A stretch of 64,000 bases of DNA, taken from JBBPZA01 sp963728925 (GTDB taxonomy: Bacteria; Actinomycetota; Thermoleophilia; Solirubrobacterales; Solirubrobacteraceae). The notes below the pieces were generated by a model. It did not search any database and was not told the DNA's origin. It worked only from the letters and a program-made list of their open reading frames with translations. The stretch covers positions 75,423 to 139,422 of the forward strand of contig CAVSMB010000009.1 in NCBI GenBank assembly GCA_963728925.1, read 5' to 3'. This document shows, piece after piece, positions 1 through 8,276 of the stretch; position 1 is the first letter of the stretch, and each line of letters begins with the position of its first letter. The translations under genes were made by a program, and so were the position numbers.

Positions 1-317
1 CGCGCGGCGGACACCACCGAATGAGTCCGCCCGGCCAGCGCCGCGAGCGTGGTGCGCGCGTGCGCCTCGTCGCGAGGCTGGCCGTGGATGCGCCCGTCGA
101 GGGCGACGACGGTGTCCGCCCCCAGCACGCGGCGACCCGGGAGGCGGCAGGCCACCGCCTCGGCCTTTAGCCGGGCGTTGGCCAGAGCGAGCGCCGCGGC
201 CTCCCCGTCTCCGAGTTCGACCACACCGGCCGGCACGACCTCGAGGGCGATGCCGGCGCGCTCGAGGATCGCCCGCCGCTGGGGCGAGCGCGAGGCGAGG
301 ACCAGAGGCCCGCTCAG
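1..317 (-). CDS. maf: Maf family nucleotide pyrophosphatase (partial)
   Basis: House-cleaning pyrophosphatase of the Maf/HAM1-like group, which hydrolyses non-canonical or pyrimidine NTPs to monophosphates in the cytoplasm. The visible N-terminal half carries LVLASRSPQRR at its start, then a LKAEAV segment, GADTVV (containing the expected catalytic Asp) and GRTHSVVSAA. The gene runs off the left edge, so only about 105 of the usual 190-200 residues are seen. No ATG, GTG or TTG is available before the conserved motif; the only plausible start is CTG at 315-317, which overlaps the ndk stop as CTGA and suggests translational coupling. Family certain; start inferred. Confidence 0.85.
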   Translation of the reverse strand, partial: MSGPLVLASRSPQRRAILERAGIALEVVPAGVVELGDGEAAALALANARLKAEAVACRLPGRRVLGADTVVALDGRIHGQPRDEAHARTTLAALAGRTHSVVSAA

Positions 318-718
318 CCCTCGCCGAAGAACAGCTCGATCTCCCGCGCGGCGGACTCCGACGAGTCCGAGCCGTGGACGAGGTTCTGGCCCACCTCGAC
401 GGCGTGGTCGCCGCGGATCGAGCCCGGCGAGGCCTCCAGCGGGTTCGTCGCCCCGATGACCTGCCGCGCAGCGGCGACCGCCTGCTCGCCCTCGAGGACC
501 ATGGCGACGATCGGCCCCGACGTGATGAACTGGACGAGCTCGCCGAAGAACGGCTTTCCCTCGTGCTCGGCGTAGTGGCGTTCGGCGAGCTGCTGGTCGA
601 CGGTCAGCAGGCGCAGCGCGCCGATGCGCAGGCCCTTGCTCTCGAAGCGGGCGATGATCTCACCGGTCAGCCCGCGCGCGAACGCGTCGGGCTTGACCAG
701 GATGAGCGTCGGGTCCAT
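314..718 (-). CDS. ndk: Nucleoside diphosphate kinase
   Basis: Transfers the gamma phosphate between nucleoside tri- and diphosphates through a phosphohistidine intermediate, balancing cytoplasmic NTP/dNTP pools. The 134-residue length is typical. LVKPDAFARG near the N-terminus contains the conserved Lys, RGDHA is present near residue 103, and the NLVHGSDS active-site motif puts the catalytic His at about residue 115. The ATG at 716-718 is preceded by a GAGGAGA Shine-Dalgarno. The stop overlaps the presumed CTG start of maf, so the two nucleotide-pool genes look like one operon. Confidence 0.97.
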   Translation of the reverse strand: MDPTLILVKPDAFARGLTGEIIARFESKGLRIGALRLLTVDQQLAERHYAEHEGKPFFGELVQFITSGPIVAMVLEGEQAVAAARQVIGATNPLEASPGSIRGDHAVEVGQNLVHGSDSSESAAREIELFFGEG

Positions 719-747
719 CTCGGTCTCCTCTGTCGGGAGCCGGGAGC

Positions 748-1266
748 CTACGTTTCGCGCACGGTCTCGCGCTCGCCGGTCTCCGACCGGCGGCGGCGGC
801 GGCGCGCGGTGCGCTCCGGGGGGGCGACCTCGGCTTCGCAGTACGGGCACACCCGCCACGCCGGGTCGAGCGGGCGCGTGCAGTTCGGGCACGGGTCCTT
901 GAGCTTGCGAAGGCAGCTCGGGCAGCGCAGGAAGTCCTTGTCGACCGGTTGGTCGCAGTGCGGGCAGAACTGCGTGCTGAGCTCGTAGAGGCGGGCCTCG
1001 GCGGCCTGCATCTCGAGGTCGCGCTCGCGCACATCGTCGAGGTACTCGGGCGGGCGCACGATCATGTAGACGATCGTCCCGACGAACGGGAACAGGGAGG
1101 CGGCCGTGGCGCAGGCGACGAGCATCGGGTCGCCGATGCGCCGGCGGGCGTCGGCGTAGGTCCAGTAGACCAGGGCCAGCCAGATGACCACCAGGAACAG
1201 CAGCAGCATGTTGACGACCAGGTTCAGGGCGTCGTTGGTGATGCCGAAGACCGCGACGATCGTCAT
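748..1266 (-). CDS. Membrane-anchored double zinc-ribbon protein
   Basis: A 172-residue protein of unknown function. Residues 10-32 and about 48-70 form two hydrophobic, probably membrane-spanning helices. A charged segment follows, then two or three zinc-ribbon knuckles: FCPHC paired with RCPSC, and PCPNC paired with VCPYC. The C-terminus is a run of arginines. This is the layout of small actinobacterial zinc-ribbon membrane proteins; the ribbon may bind protein or nucleic acid, but nothing here identifies a partner. It lies 29 bases upstream of ndk on the same strand and may share its transcript. Confidence 0.85.
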   Translation of the reverse strand: MTIVAVFGITNDALNLVVNMLLLFLVVIWLALVYWTYADARRRIGDPMLVACATAASLFPFVGTIVYMIVRPPEYLDDVRERDLEMQAAEARLYELSTQFCPHCDQPVDKDFLRCPSCLRKLKDPCPNCTRPLDPAWRVCPYCEAEVAPPERTARRRRRRSETGERETVRET

Positions 1267-1317
1267 GTGCGCAGGCGAGTGTAGTGGGTGGCTCCCCGGA
1301 CCTGGACGGGCCGGACG

Positions 1318-1437
1318 CTAGAGGAATAGGCGCCCGAAGGCGTAGCCCAGGCCGAAGAACACGAGGATCACGAGCGCCACGACGACGGCCACCAGGGCCA
1401 TCATCGAGAGGAAATGCGGTCCGTCGGAGTCGTTCAC
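1318..1437 (-). CDS. 39-residue single-pass membrane peptide
   Basis: Small frame starting at GTG 1435-1437, whose first bases overlap the folC stop as GTGA, a strong sign of translational coupling. The peptide has a short polar N-terminus (NDSDGPHF) followed by about 24 hydrophobic residues ending GYAFGRLFL, so it should be a single membrane helix. Function unknown. Support is the coupling overlap and the clean hydrophobic helix; it is too short for homology to be judged by eye. Confidence 0.6.
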   Translation of the reverse strand: MNDSDGPHFLSMMALVAVVVALVILVFFGLGYAFGRLFL

Positions 1438-2681
1438 AGCATCGAGGCGCGGCCCTCTCCGGGCGCGCGCGCGAGGTCGGCGACGAGGTAGATCGAGCCG
1501 GTGGCGAGCACGGTGCCCGACGGGCCCGCGAGCTCGCGCGCCCGGGCGAGGGCACGGTGCGGATCGCCGTGCACCTCGGCGGGCGGGCCCGCGAGCTGGC
1601 CGGCGAGCGACTGGAGGGTGGCCGGCGACAGCGCGCGCGGGTTGGCGTTGGAGGTCAGCACGACGGCGTCGCAACGGGGCAGGAGCGCGCTGAGCATAGC
1701 CGGGGCGTCCTTGTCGTCGAGGATCGACAGCACCGCGACGAGCGGCCGCGGAGGCTCCATCTCCTCCACCGCCTCGGCCAGGGCGACCATCCCGCTCGGG
1801 TTGTGCGCCCCGTCGAGGATGGTGAGGGGCTCGTGCCCGACGACCTCCATGCGCCCCGGAACGAGCACGGCGGCCGCCGCCTCGCGCACGGCGGCCTCGT
1901 CGAGCGGGCCCAGCAGCGCCTCGGCGGCGGCTCGGGCGAGCGCGAAGTTGCGCCGCTGGTAGCCCCCGGACGCGGCGACGGGGACGCCCGGGTCGACGGG
2001 CGCGTGCACGAGCTTGGCGCCGTGCCTGCGGGCGGCGGCCGCCGCCTCGGCCTCCGCCTCTGGAGGCAGCTCGCCGACCACCAGCGTCGCTCCGTCGCGG
2101 ACCACCGCGAGCTTCTCGCCCGCGATGTCGCGCAGCGTCGGCCCCAGCCAGCGGGTGTGCTCGAGCGAGACCGTGGTCAGCACCTGCACGCTGCTCGGGA
2201 TCACGTTGGTCGCGTCGTAGCGCCCGCCGAGCCCGGCCTCCACGACGGCGACGTCGACCTCGCGGCGGGCCATCTCCGAGAACGCCGCGGCGGTGAGCGC
2301 CTCGAACTGCGTGACGCGGTCGCCGTCGCTCAGCGTGCGATCGACGAGCTCGGCCGCGTGCGCGGCCCGCTGGACGGCTGCGCCGAATGCGCCGGGGTCG
2401 AGATCGCGCTCGTCGATGCGGATGCGCTCGGTGAACGAGCGCAGGTGTGGCGACAGGTAGGCGCCGCTCCGGGCGCCGTGGCGCTCGAGGATCGCCGCGA
2501 TCATCCGCACCGTCGAGGACTTGCCGTTGGAGCCCACGACGTGGATGGAGGCGAAGTCGCGCTGGGGCAGCCCGAGCGCGGTGGTGAGCCGGCGCATGCG
2601 GTCCAGGCCGAAGCGCATGCCGAAGAGCTCGAGGCCGAGCAGGTAGCGCTCGGCGTCCTGCGCGGTCCAGGTCGGGGTCAC
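1434..2681 (-). CDS. folC: Bifunctional folylpolyglutamate synthase/dihydrofolate synthase
   Basis: Mur-ligase family enzyme that adds glutamate to dihydropteroate and extends the polyglutamate tail of folates using ATP. The ATP-binding loop GSNGKSST is at residues 50-57. Further FolC motifs are GLGGRYDATN and the SLEHT sequence after VLTTV, and the C-terminal domain contains LDGAHNPSG. The 415-residue length is normal. The start is GTG at 2679-2681. The gene sits 20 bases after valS on the same strand, the common valS-folC order of many bacteria, and is followed by an overlapping small membrane peptide gene. Confidence 0.95.
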   Translation of the reverse strand: MTPTWTAQDAERYLLGLELFGMRFGLDRMRRLTTALGLPQRDFASIHVVGSNGKSSTVRMIAAILERHGARSGAYLSPHLRSFTERIRIDERDLDPGAFGAAVQRAAHAAELVDRTLSDGDRVTQFEALTAAAFSEMARREVDVAVVEAGLGGRYDATNVIPSSVQVLTTVSLEHTRWLGPTLRDIAGEKLAVVRDGATLVVGELPPEAEAEAAAAARRHGAKLVHAPVDPGVPVAASGGYQRRNFALARAAAEALLGPLDEAAVREAAAAVLVPGRMEVVGHEPLTILDGAHNPSGMVALAEAVEEMEPPRPLVAVLSILDDKDAPAMLSALLPRCDAVVLTSNANPRALSPATLQSLAGQLAGPPAEVHGDPHRALARARELAGPSGTVLATGSIYLVADLARAPGEGRASML

Positions 2682-2700
2682 AGCGCGCTCCGGGCGGGGG

Positions 2701-5334
2701 TCACAACGCGGCGAGCTCCGCGCGGTAGCCGTCGAGCTTCTCGCGCTCGGCCTGCACCACGGCGGGCGGGGCCTTGGCGACGAAGCCCTCGTTGGCGAGC
2801 TTGCGCTGCGCGCGGGCGATCTCGGCCTCGAGGCTCTCGCGACGCCGCTCGCGGCGCCGGACGGCGGCCTCGAGGTCGACCTCCTCGGAGGCGAGCAGCT
2901 CGACCGCGCCGCCGGGGACGCTGATCGAGGCGGCCGGCTCGCCGCCGTCGGCGGTGAAGGCGAAGCGGGCGAGGCGGGCGACGCTGTCGGCGGTGCCCTC
3001 GTAGCCCTCGGCGGCCAGCCGGCCCTCGAGCACGAGGCCCGGTCGCGCGCCGACCTGGTCGCGCCAGCGACGCAGCGCCTGCACCGCGGCGACGACCCGT
3101 TCGAGCGAGGCCTCGGCCTCCGGGTCGTTGAGCGCGTCGTCCGCGGGCCGCGCCCGCTGCGCGGCGAGCAGACCGTCCGCGCCCTCCAGATGGGACCAGA
3201 TCGCCTCGGTCACGAACGGGATCATCGGGTGGGCGAGCGCGAGCGTGCGCTCGAGGACGTGGAGCAGGGTGGCCGAGACGTCGCCGTGCCCCGGGTCCTC
3301 GTGCGCGTAGAGGCGCGGCTTGACGAGCTCGAGGTACCAGTCGCACAGTTCGCCGTACACGAAGTCGTAGAGCCGCAGGGCGGCGTGGGAGAAGTCGAAG
3401 GCCTCGACGTCGGCGTCGACCCCGGCGATCGCGCGCTGCAGGCGCGACAGGATCCAGCGGTCCTCGGTGGTGCGCGGCCGCGCCTGCGGTCGAGCATCGG
3501 GATCGACGCGCAGCAGCACCAGCCGCGAGGCGTTCCACAGCTTGTTGGCGAGCGCCTGGCCCTGGGCGATCTTCTCCTCGTTGAAGCGCACGTCCTGGGC
3601 CGAGGACATCGCCAGCAGCCCGAAGCGCACGGCGTCGGCGCCGTAGGCGGGAAACTCGCCGGCCGGGTGGGCGCGGTCGCCGAAGACCGGCGGCCGCGGG
3701 CCGCCCTCGATCAGCGCGACGGGGTCGACGCCCGTCCCCAGCGACTTGGACATCCGCCGGCCGTCGGGCGCCTGGATGACCGAGTGCACGCAGACGTCAC
3801 CGAAGGGGATGTCGCCGGGGAAGCGCAGGCCCATCATGACCATGCGCGCGACCCACAGGAAGAGGATGTCGCGGGCGGTCGACAGCACGTCGGTCGGGTA
3901 GAAGGCGCGCAGCGCGGGAGTGTCCTGCGGCCACCCGAGCGTCGCGAAGGGCCACAGGGCCGAGGAGAACCAGGTGTCCAGGACGTCGGGGTCCTGCGTC
4001 CAGCCGTCTCCCGCGGGCGCCTGGAGGCCGACGTGGGTCTCCTCGCCGCGGTACCAGACCGGGATGCGGTGCCCCCACCACAGCTGGCGGCTGATGCACC
4101 ACGGGCGGATGCCCTCGAGCCACTCGAGGTAGCGGCGCTCCTGCGCCGGCGGGTGGATGCGGACGCGGCCCTCGCGCACCGCGTCGATCGCCGGCCGGGC
4201 GAGCTCGTCCATGCGCATGAACCACTGCAGCGAGATCAGCGGCTCCACGCGCTCGCCCGAGCGGTGGGAGAAGGGCACGGTGTGCTCATAGGGCTTGCGG
4301 GCGCGGAGCGCGCCCTGTGCCTCCAGCTCCTCGACCACGGCTCGCTGCGCCTCCGCCGTGGTGAGGCCGGCGAAGCGCAAGCCGGCGGCCGCCGTCACGC
4401 GCCCGTCCTCGCCGATGGCCGAGATCTCCGCGAGGCCGTGGCGGCGGCCGATCTCGAAGTCGTTGGGGTCGTGGCCGGGGGTGATCTTCAGCGCGCCGGT
4501 CCCGAAGGCGGGGTCGACGAACTCGTCGGCGATGATCGGCAGGCGCCGCCCGAGCAGCGGCAGCACCGCCTCGCGGCCGACGAGGTCGCGGTAGCGCTCG
4601 TCGCCCGGGTGCACGGCGACGGCGGTGTCGGCGAGCATCGTCTCGGGGCGCACGGTGGCGACGACGAGCTCGCTGTCGCCCCCCGCCAGCGGGTAGGCGA
4701 TCGAGTAGAGGGTGTCGACCACGCCCTCGCGCTGCTCGACCTCGAGGTCGGAGATCGCCGAGCGCAGGCCCGGGTCCCAGTTGACCATGTAGTTGTCGCG
4801 GTAGACGAGGCCCTGCTCGTAGAGCTCGACGAAGACCTCCAGCACCGCGCGGACGTAGTCGGGGTCCATCGTGAAGCGCTCGTCCTCGTAGTCCAGGGAG
4901 GCGCCGAGCCGCTTCAGCTGCCCGGTGATCTCGCCGCCGTACTCCTCGCGCCAGCGCCACACCCGCTCGATGAACGCGTCGCGGCCGATCGCCTCGCGGC
5001 TCGTGCCCTCGCGCTCGAGCTGCTTCTCCACCTGGCGCTGGGTCGCGATGCCGGCGTGGTCGGTGCCGTAGATCCACTTCGCCCGCCGCCCCTGCATGCG
5101 GGCGCGGCGGATCAGCACGTCCTGGATCGAGCCGTTGAGCGCGTGGCCCATGTGCAGCGAGCCGGTGACGTTGGGCGGCGGAATGGCGATCGAGAAGTTC
5201 TCGGCCGGCGTGCCCTGCGGCTCGGGATGGAGGAGGTCCGAGGCGAGCCAGCGTTCCGCGATCTCGGGCTCGGCGGCGGCCGGATCCCAGCGCGTGCGGG
5301 CCTCGAGGTCGGCGGTTCGGGAGCGATCGGTCAC
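2701..5334 (-). CDS. valS: Valyl-tRNA synthetase
   Basis: Class I aminoacyl-tRNA synthetase that charges tRNA-Val and edits mischarged threonine. The ATP-binding HIGH motif appears as HMGH at residues 61-64 within PPPNVTGSLHMGH. The CP1 editing domain follows (VRPETMLADTAVAVHP). The second signature is RMSKSLGTG, an anticodon-binding domain comes next, and a C-terminal basic coiled coil (about the last 65 residues) is typical of ValRS. Length 877 residues is standard. The start is a GTG at 5332-5334. The interval to the divergent HTH gene at 5420 contains a palindrome. Confidence 0.97.
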   Translation of the reverse strand: MTDRSRTADLEARTRWDPAAAEPEIAERWLASDLLHPEPQGTPAENFSIAIPPPNVTGSLHMGHALNGSIQDVLIRRARMQGRRAKWIYGTDHAGIATQRQVEKQLEREGTSREAIGRDAFIERVWRWREEYGGEITGQLKRLGASLDYEDERFTMDPDYVRAVLEVFVELYEQGLVYRDNYMVNWDPGLRSAISDLEVEQREGVVDTLYSIAYPLAGGDSELVVATVRPETMLADTAVAVHPGDERYRDLVGREAVLPLLGRRLPIIADEFVDPAFGTGALKITPGHDPNDFEIGRRHGLAEISAIGEDGRVTAAAGLRFAGLTTAEAQRAVVEELEAQGALRARKPYEHTVPFSHRSGERVEPLISLQWFMRMDELARPAIDAVREGRVRIHPPAQERRYLEWLEGIRPWCISRQLWWGHRIPVWYRGEETHVGLQAPAGDGWTQDPDVLDTWFSSALWPFATLGWPQDTPALRAFYPTDVLSTARDILFLWVARMVMMGLRFPGDIPFGDVCVHSVIQAPDGRRMSKSLGTGVDPVALIEGGPRPPVFGDRAHPAGEFPAYGADAVRFGLLAMSSAQDVRFNEEKIAQGQALANKLWNASRLVLLRVDPDARPQARPRTTEDRWILSRLQRAIAGVDADVEAFDFSHAALRLYDFVYGELCDWYLELVKPRLYAHEDPGHGDVSATLLHVLERTLALAHPMIPFVTEAIWSHLEGADGLLAAQRARPADDALNDPEAEASLERVVAAVQALRRWRDQVGARPGLVLEGRLAAEGYEGTADSVARLARFAFTADGGEPAASISVPGGAVELLASEEVDLEAAVRRRERRRESLEAEIARAQRKLANEGFVAKAPPAVVQAEREKLDGYRAELAAL

Positions 5335-5391
5335 GGTCCGGTTGAGTCTAGGCCGACACGCGGAGCGCGCGATCTCGTCACTCAGTGCTCC

Positions 5392-5411
5392 CTATAGCGC
5401 AATAGCTATAG
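5392..5411. promoter_or_regulatory. Perfect 7-6-7 inverted repeat, probable operator
   Basis: CTATAGC (5392-5398), six-base spacer, GCTATAG (5405-5411). It sits 8 bases before the GTG of the HTH gene, in the interval between that gene and valS. The AT-rich core contrasts with the surrounding GC-rich DNA and contains TATAGT-like -10 sequences. A small Xre-type regulator next to such a palindrome suggests autoregulation; binding is inferred, not shown. Confidence 0.6.
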
Positions 5412-5419
5412 TACATTGC

Positions 5420-5761
5420 GTGACTACTCCCGCCGTGCTGATCCGCTCCGCCCGAACCGCCGCCGGCCTGACCCAGCAGCAGCTCGCCGAGCGCATGGGG
5501 ACCACGCAGTCGGCCGTCGCGCGCCTGGAGCGTGGTACGACCGACCCGCGCTTCTCGACGGTCGAGGACGCCGTCCGCGCCGCCGGTCGCCGCCTCGAGA
5601 TCGAGACGACCACGGAAGGGTTCCCCGAGGTCGATGAGAGCCAGATCGTCGAGCGCCTCAAGCTCACCCCCGCCGAGCGCCTGCGGTCCTTTCAGGCTTC
5701 GCACCGAAACCTCAACGAGCTACTGCGCAAGGCGCGCAGGATCGACCCTGACCCGGCCTGA
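5420..5761 (+). CDS. Xre-type helix-turn-helix protein (antitoxin-like)
   Basis: A 113-residue DNA-binding protein. Residues about 8-65 form a Cro/CI-type HTH: SARTAAGLTQQQLAERMG, then TTQSAVARLERG. The remainder is charged and helical, ending in an LNELLRKARR segment. The start is GTG at 5420, immediately behind a palindromic operator-like site. The stop precedes a nucleotidyltransferase-fold gene in the adjacent frame, an arrangement seen in nucleotidyltransferase-type toxin-antitoxin modules. The antitoxin role is inference from context; an ordinary small regulator is possible. Confidence 0.8.
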   Translation: MTTPAVLIRSARTAAGLTQQQLAERMGTTQSAVARLERGTTDPRFSTVEDAVRAAGRRLEIETTTEGFPEVDESQIVERLKLTPAERLRSFQASHRNLNELLRKARRIDPDPA

Positions 5762-6233
5762 CCTCCAGGTCTCGGAGCTCCTCACCCGGCTCACGGCGCG
5801 GGGCGTCGACTTCGTAGTGATCGGCGGGATCGCTGCCGTCCTGCACGGCTCCCCCCAGAACACCTTCGACCTCGACATCTGCTTCGCGACCGACCGCGCG
5901 AACGTCGAGGCGCTCGGCGATGTCCTGGTCGGGCTCGGCGCAAGCTTGCGGGGGATCGAGGAGGACATCCCCTTCGTCGCCGACGTCGACACCCTGGCGA
6001 GGGTCCAGCTCCTCACCCTCGATACCCCGTTCGGGGGGCTCGACGTGATGACGCGCCCCGACGGCTCGCCCGGCTACGAGACGCTGCGGCGGAGGTCAGC
6101 GCGCTTCGATCTCGGCGGCGTGGCCGTGCGGGTCGCGTCGCTCGAGGATCTCATCGCGATGAAGCGCGCGGGCGGCCGGCCGAAGGACCTCTCCGCGGTC
6201 GCGGACCTCGAGGCGATTCGGCGCCGCCGCTAG
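5748..6233 (+). CDS. Nucleotidyltransferase-fold protein (toxin-like)
   Basis: About 161 residues with a minimal nucleotidyltransferase fold. The conserved GG pair is in DFVVIGGIAAVLHG, followed by the DLDICFA metal-ligand motif (Asp-x-Asp) and a third acidic position in GGLDVM; the tail LIAMKRAGGRPKD is typical of AbiEii/MenT-like or DUF6036-type proteins. No ATG, GTG or TTG lies before the fold; CTG at 5748 is the nearest candidate, and the same frame is open upstream through the HTH gene, so a +1 frameshift fusion is an alternative. Its stop TAG overlaps the clpX stop in a convergent CTAG. Start uncertain, fold fairly sure. Confidence 0.7.
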   Translation: MTRPDLQVSELLTRLTARGVDFVVIGGIAAVLHGSPQNTFDLDICFATDRANVEALGDVLVGLGASLRGIEEDIPFVADVDTLARVQLLTLDTPFGGLDVMTRPDGSPGYETLRRRSARFDLGGVAVRVASLEDLIAMKRAGGRPKDLSAVADLEAIRRRR

Positions 6234-7504
6234 GCGGACTTCTCGGTCAGCTGCTCGTCCTCGTCGCCCGTAGCCTCGGTTACCAGCGTCGGCTTGAGCC
6301 CGCGCTCGACGGTCTCCTTGGTGACCACGCACTTCTTGACGTCGCGCCGCGAGGGGAGCTCGAACTGCACCTCGAGGAGGATCTCCTCGATGATCGAGCG
6401 CAGCCCGCGGGCGCCCGTCTCGCGCTCCAGGGCCTTGTCGGCCACCGAGGTCAGAGCCTCGTCGGCGAACACGAGGTCGATCCCGTCGAAGGAGAAGAAG
6501 CGCTGGAACTGCTTGACCAGCGCGTTGCGGGGCTCGGTCAGGATCGTGACCAGGTCGTCGCGCGAGAGCTGGTGGATGGCCGAGGTCACCGGCAGGCGGC
6601 CGATGAACTCGGGGATCAGGCCGTAGTGGATGAGGTCCTCGGGCAGACAGCGCTCGAAGATCTCGCCGGTGTCCTTGTTGAGCTTGGACTCGATGGCCGC
6701 CCCGAAGCCCACGCCCTTGTGGCCCACGCGCCGCTCGATGACCTTGTCGAGGTTGGCGAAGGCGCCACCACAGATGAAGAGGACGTTGGTCGTGTCGATC
6801 GAGAGGAACTCCTGGTGGGGATGCTTGCGGCCGCCCTGGGGCGGGACCGAGGCCGTCGTCCCCTCGAGGATCTTCAGCAGCGCCTGCTGGACGCCCTCGC
6901 CCGACACGTCACGGGTGATCGACGGGTTGTCGGCCTTGCGGGCGATCTTGTCGACCTCGTCGATGTAGATGATCCCCGTCTCGGCCTTCTTGACGTCGTA
7001 GTCGGCCGCCTGGATGAGCTTGAGGAGGATGTTCTCGACGTCCTCGCCGACGTAGCCCGCCTCGGTGAGCGCGGTGGCGTCGGCTATCGCGAAGGGGACA
7101 TTGAGGATCCTCGCCAGCGTCTGGGCGAGCAGCGTCTTGCCGCACCCCGTCGGCCCGAGCAGCAGGATGTTGGACTTCTGGAGCTCGATGTCGGCGTCGT
7201 CGGCCTGCATCATCTGGACGCGCTTGTAGTGGTTGTAGACGGCGACCGACAGCGTGCGCTTGGCCGCCTCCTGGCCCACCACGTACTCCTGCAGCACGTC
7301 GTGGATCTCCTTCGGCTTCGGGAGGTTCTCGATGTCGAAGGTCGGCGGAGCCGTCAGCTCCTCGTCGATGATCTCGTTGCAGAGGTCGATGCACTCGTCG
7401 CAGATGTAGACGCCGGGCCCGGCGATGAGCTTCTTGACCTGGCGCTGCGACTTCCCGCAGAAGCTGCAGAGCAGCTGCTCGTTGGAGTCCGTCGGGCGTG
7501 CCAT
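6230..7504 (-). CDS. clpX: ATP-dependent Clp protease ATP-binding subunit ClpX
   Basis: AAA+ unfoldase that feeds substrates to ClpP. The N-terminal zinc-binding domain has cysteines at residues 13, 16, 35 and 38. Walker A is GPTGCGKT and Walker B is IIYIDEVDKIA. The GYVGEDVE segment, a pore-loop region and the sensor-2 ETGARGLR motif are all present. Length 424 residues is normal. It lies 33 bases behind clpP on the same strand, the usual clpP-clpX pair, downstream of tig. Confidence 0.97.
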   Translation of the reverse strand: MARPTDSNEQLLCSFCGKSQRQVKKLIAGPGVYICDECIDLCNEIIDEELTAPPTFDIENLPKPKEIHDVLQEYVVGQEAAKRTLSVAVYNHYKRVQMMQADDADIELQKSNILLLGPTGCGKTLLAQTLARILNVPFAIADATALTEAGYVGEDVENILLKLIQAADYDVKKAETGIIYIDEVDKIARKADNPSITRDVSGEGVQQALLKILEGTTASVPPQGGRKHPHQEFLSIDTTNVLFICGGAFANLDKVIERRVGHKGVGFGAAIESKLNKDTGEIFERCLPEDLIHYGLIPEFIGRLPVTSAIHQLSRDDLVTILTEPRNALVKQFQRFFSFDGIDLVFADEALTSVADKALERETGARGLRSIIEEILLEVQFELPSRRDVKKCVVTKETVERGLKPTLVTEATGDEDEQLTEKSA

Positions 7505-7537
7505 CGATCTCCTCCCGGCCGCGTTCCCTCGAGCGTC

Positions 7538-8122
7538 CTAGTGCTCGCTGATCACGCGGTCGATGATGCCGTACTCCTTGGCCTCCTCGGAGGACATGAA
7601 GTAGTCGCGCTCGGTGTCGGTCCGGACCTTGTCGTACGACTGGCCGGTGTGCTTGGCGATGATCTCATCCAGCCGGCGACGCACGTCGATGATCTCCTTG
7701 GCGTGGATCTCGATGTCCGACGCCTGGCCCTGGAAGCCCGAGGAGACCTGGTGGATGAGGATCTTCGCATTGGGCAGGGCCATCCGCTTGCCCTCCGCCC
7801 CGCCGGCGAGGAGCAGCGCCCCCATCGACATGGCGATGCCGACGCAGATCGTCGACACGTCGGGCTTGATGAACTGCATCGTGTCGTAGATCGCCAGGCC
7901 GGCGTAGACCGAGCCGCCCGGCGAGTTGATGTAGACCGAGATGTCCTTGTCGGGATCCTCGGACTCCAGGTGCAGCAGCTGCGCGACGACGAGGTTCGCG
8001 ATCTGGTCGTCGACCGGAGTCCCGAGGAAGATGATCCGCTCGTTGAGCAGACGGCTGTAGATGTCGAACGCGCGCTCCCCCCGGGAGGTCTGCTCGACAA
8101 CCATGGGGACGAGTGGGCTCAT
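7538..8122 (-). CDS. clpP: ATP-dependent Clp protease proteolytic subunit
   Basis: Serine protease that forms the tetradecameric Clp chamber. The catalytic triad is visible: Ser99 in GIAMSMG, His124 in ILIHQ and Asp173 in TERDYF. Length 194 residues is normal. The ATG at 8120-8122 gives a short N-terminus; a second ATG follows six codons later. Actinobacteria often carry two clpP genes and only one is here. A TAGACT sequence on the minus strand at 8212-8217 could serve as a -10 element for clpP-clpX. Confidence 0.96.
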   Translation of the reverse strand: MSPLVPMVVEQTSRGERAFDIYSRLLNERIIFLGTPVDDQIANLVVAQLLHLESEDPDKDISVYINSPGGSVYAGLAIYDTMQFIKPDVSTICVGIAMSMGALLLAGGAEGKRMALPNAKILIHQVSSGFQGQASDIEIHAKEIIDVRRRLDEIIAKHTGQSYDKVRTDTERDYFMSSEEAKEYGIIDRVISEH

Positions 8123-8276
8123 GGTCCTCGCTTTGTTTCGCCTTCCGGGCTGGATTCCTTCCGCGCTGGAGGCGAGCGTCGGAAGGTGATCTCCTCGCCG
8201 TCAGCCGGGCGAGTCTAGCAACCGCCCGACGGCCGCTTTGGGGGCCCGGACGCCCGGCACGGGGGCCCGTGAAGGT

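Noticed and set aside
3190..5397. A 735-codon open frame on the plus strand opposite valS
   Set aside because: It is the antisense shadow of valS: composition is Gly/Ala/Arg/Val-rich with no domain, while the other strand has all ValRS motifs.
5392..5411. Reading the 7-6-7 palindrome as a terminator
   Set aside because: It lies upstream of both flanking starts, is AT-rich and lacks a T-run, so an operator is more sensible.
8258..8271. CACGGG/CCCGTG hairpin after tig
   Set aside because: Stem of six pairs with a two-base loop and no T-run; too weak to call a terminator.
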